This document shows positions 6,357 to 7,810 of a DNA stretch of 7,810 nt, one piece after another (position 1 is the stretch's first letter; every line of letters begins with the position of its first letter). The DNA comes from Gammaproteobacteria bacterium (lineage in GTDB: Bacteria; Pseudomonadota; Gammaproteobacteria; Poriferisulfidales; Oxydemutatoraceae), in NCBI GenBank assembly GCA_007570905.1, contig RKSI01000136.1, positions 1-7,810 on the forward strand, read 5' to 3'. A model generated the notes under the pieces. That model ran no database searches. It saw only the letters and a program-made list of their open reading frames with translations, and was not told the DNA's origin. Made by a program: the position numbers and the translations under genes.

Positions 6357-7619
6357 TCAGGCGGTGGCGGCCTGGCGCGACTGCTTGTGCTCGAACCACC
6401 GCGCCGCCTCGTCTTCCCAGTCGTCGGTGCGGACATATGAACTGGTGCGCGGGTCGGTGATCATGTTCGGGTCCACATCCAGGCCGATGCCCTCGAGGAA
6501 GTTGACCAGGCCGATGCGCTCGATCATCTCGCCGCAGCGTTCGTGCTCCAGGCCGTTCTCGGCCCAGAAGTCTATCGTGTTCTCGGCGATCTCGACGAGG
6601 CGCTCGTAGTCTTCCGGCGTCTCCAGTTTGATGAACGGCACGATGACGGTGCCCATCAGGTCGCCGATTTTCAGCGTGCGCTTGCCGCCCAGCAGCAGCG
6701 TCGCGCCCTTGTCGTCGCCCGGCGACAGCGCCTTCGGCATCACATTCAGGCAGTGCATGCAACGCACGCAGTTGCGGTTGTCCACCTCAAGCGTGTCGTC
6801 TTCGGCCAGCGACAGCGCCTTCGTCGGGCAGCGCGCGATGACATTGTCGACGATGTACTGGCGGCCCTTCTTGGCGACATACTCCTTGACTTCCTTCTGC
6901 TCCACCTTCATGTCGTCGCGCCAGGTGCCGATGATGGCGAAGTCGGAGCGCTCGATGGAGTTCATGCAGTCGTTGGGGCAGCCCGAGACCTTGAACTTGA
7001 ACTTGTACGGCAGCGACGGGCGGTGCACATCGTCGGTGAAGTTGTTCAGCAGCGTGCGGTGCACCCGCATCTCGTCAATGTTGGACTGCTCGCAGCGCGC
7101 CGAGCCGACGCACGACTGCCCGGTGCGAACGCACGGGCCGGCGCCGCCGAGGTCCCAGCCGTATTCGTTGATGTCGTCGAAGAAGTGCTGCGTGTTCTCG
7201 GTGGAGGCGCCGATGAACATGATGTTGCCGGTCTGGCCGTGGAAGGTGACGAGGCCCGAACCCCATTTCTCCCAACTTTCGGCGAGTTGGCGCAGCGAGT
7301 CGGTGGTGTAGTAGTTGCCGGCGGGCGGCTGCACTCTCAGCGTGTGGAATTCCTTTGAAGCCGGAAACGCCGAGCCGACTTCCGAGAAGCGCGGAATGAT
7401 GCCGCTGCCGTAGCCGAAGACGCTGACGGTGCCGCCTTTCCAGTAGCCCTTGCGCGTCTCGTACGAGTGCTCCAGTTGCCCCAGAAGGTCGTTGGCGACG
7501 CCGCTGACGCGCCCGTCCGGGTGCTGGTCGCGCAGACGCTTGATTCCCGAGATGAAACTCGGCCACGGGCCTTTCTCCAGTTCGTCCAACATCGGCGTCG
7601 GGTGGGTTTGCTTTGTCAT
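6357..7619 (-). CDS. dsrA: Reverse dissimilatory sulfite reductase, alpha subunit
   Basis: DsrA is the alpha subunit of the cytoplasmic alpha2beta2 siroheme sulfite reductase; in sulfur oxidisers it runs in reverse and releases sulfite from sulfur delivered by DsrC. The 420-residue product has the usual family length. The siroheme/[4Fe-4S] ligands are visible as Cys170-X5-Cys176 (CVGSARC) and Cys214-X3-Cys218 (SGCPNDC). An inserted ferredoxin-type domain follows, with Cys264 (ARCPTKAL) and Cys284, Cys287 and Cys290 (NCVRCMHC). The ATG at 7619 is preceded by a strong ribosome binding site, GGAGGA, about 5 bases upstream, and the stop is TGA. It is the first gene of the operon, with a sigma70-type promoter about 80 bases upstream and dsrB 37 bases downstream. 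Assignment to the oxidative type rests on the neighbouring dsrEFH and dsrL, not on residues within DsrA. Confidence 0.97.
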   Translation of the reverse strand: MTKQTHPTPMLDELEKGPWPSFISGIKRLRDQHPDGRVSGVANDLLGQLEHSYETRKGYWKGGTVSVFGYGSGIIPRFSEVGSAFPASKEFHTLRVQPPAGNYYTTDSLRQLAESWEKWGSGLVTFHGQTGNIMFIGASTENTQHFFDDINEYGWDLGGAGPCVRTGQSCVGSARCEQSNIDEMRVHRTLLNNFTDDVHRPSLPYKFKFKVSGCPNDCMNSIERSDFAIIGTWRDDMKVEQKEVKEYVAKKGRQYIVDNVIARCPTKALSLAEDDTLEVDNRNCVRCMHCLNVMPKALSPGDDKGATLLLGGKRTLKIGDLMGTVIVPFIKLETPEDYERLVEIAENTIDFWAENGLEHERCGEMIERIGLVNFLEGIGLDVDPNMITDPRTSSYVRTDDWEDEAARWFEHKQSRQAATA

Positions 7620-7658
7620 CGGCTCCTCCGTGAAATCATTCGGTTGTCATGCTGTGTC

Positions 7659-7695
7659 GGCCACCATGCGCGCGCAAAACCGCCGCAAGGTGGCC
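7659..7695 (-). promoter_or_regulatory. Leader hairpin or operator-like dyad at the predicted transcript start
   Basis: The minus strand has GGCCACC-T-TGCG (7695-7684) and CGCA-T-GGTGGCC (7670-7659). They form 12-base arms with 11 pairs and one T-T mismatch, around a 13-base loop. The dyad begins right at the predicted +1 of the dsr promoter. As RNA it would be a strong 5' stem, possibly protecting the mRNA from 5' decay. As DNA it could be an operator overlapping the start site. The ribosome binding site of dsrA lies outside the stem, so it would not be sequestered. There is no U-run, so it is not a classical terminator. Confidence 0.5.
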
Positions 7696-7728
7696 CCGAA
7701 TTATAACGGCTCGCCGCCTCTCCATCAA
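7693..7728 (-). promoter_or_regulatory. Sigma70-type promoter of the dsr operon
   Basis: Reading the minus strand, TTGATG (7728-7723) and a perfect TATAAT (7705-7700) are separated by exactly 17 bases. The -35 box matches 4 of 6 consensus positions and the -10 matches 6 of 6. Such an AT-rich -10 stands out in this GC-rich DNA. The predicted start point is near 7693, giving a leader of about 74 bases before dsrA. The match is direct from sequence; promoter activity is inferred. Confidence 0.72.
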
Positions 7729-7767
7729 ACTGGCCTATTGGCATAGAGCAATGGCGCGGGCGCGGGG

Positions 7768-7780
7768 CGCAAGCCTTGCG
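7768..7780. repeat. 13-base palindrome upstream of the dsr promoter
   Basis: CGCAAG-C-CTTGCG is a perfect inverted repeat with 6-base arms, about 40 bases upstream of the -35 box. It lies between two copies of the 10-base direct repeat GGCGCGGGGC (7759-7768 and 7795-7804). It could be a binding site for an activator of the operon, or part of the 3' end of a neighbouring gene outside the window. I see no recognisable gene in 7620-7810. Confidence 0.3.
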
Positions 7781-7810
7781 TACAGCGGCTTTGCGGCGCG
7801 GGGCAGGCGG

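Noticed and set aside
6320..6436. N-terminal extension of DsrB by 39 residues
   Set aside because: It would overlap dsrA by 80 bases and add a low-complexity Arg/Pro/Ser stretch; the ATG at 6319 gives the normal family N-terminus and spacing.
4937..6460. Open frame of 507 codons on the plus strand opposite dsrB and dsrE
   Set aside because: It spans the junction of two confidently identified genes, has no recognisable motif and shows the same antisense composition bias.
1..7619. Sulfate-reducer type (reductive) dsr locus
   Set aside because: dsrEFH directly after dsrAB and dsrL after dsrMK are hallmarks of sulfur oxidisers; classical sulfate reducers lack dsrEFH. A phylogeny of DsrAB would settle it formally.

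Overview
This window carries the front part of an oxidative (reverse) dissimilatory sulfite reductase operon, dsrABEFHCMKL. All genes lie on the minus strand, so transcription runs from about position 7693 down to position 1, where dsrL leaves the window. The dsrEFH sulfurtransferase genes between dsrB and dsrC, and dsrL after dsrMK, mark a sulfur oxidiser and not a sulfate reducer. The DNA is GC-rich, and gene order and protein motifs look proteobacterial. Gene order matches my recollection of Allochromatium vinosum (dsrABEFHCMKLJOPNRS). A gammaproteobacterium is my best guess, but sulfur-oxidising alpha- or betaproteobacteria share this layout.

Layout in order of transcription: a leader of about 190 bp (7620-7810) holds a good sigma70-type promoter and a strong hairpin at the predicted transcript start. 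Then come dsrA (7619-6357), dsrB (6319-5243), dsrE (5224-4832), dsrF (4832-4398), dsrH (4387-4082), dsrC (4033-3701), dsrM (3637-2900), dsrK (2907-1354) and partial dsrL (1301-1). Gaps are short or genes overlap (dsrE/dsrF share 1 base, dsrM/dsrK share 8). A second sigma70-like promoter lies in the 3' end of dsrH and a G/C hairpin follows dsrC, so dsrC may also be expressed as its own unit.

How the parts work together, from family knowledge: sulfane sulfur is relayed through DsrEFH (conserved Cys78 of DsrE, Cys18 of DsrH) to the C-terminal cysteines of DsrC. Persulfidated DsrC is thought to be a substrate or partner of membrane-bound DsrMK (completed by DsrJOP, not in the window). DsrAB oxidises the sulfur to sulfite with siroheme and [4Fe-4S] clusters. 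DsrL is a flavoprotein partner that passes electrons from DsrAB to NAD(P)+.

All nine reading frames look intact, with their key cysteines present. I see no mobile element, CRISPR array, tRNA or rRNA. The protein content is a known system. The less ordinary material is regulatory: the leader hairpin, the internal dsrC promoter and the hairpins flanking dsrC.
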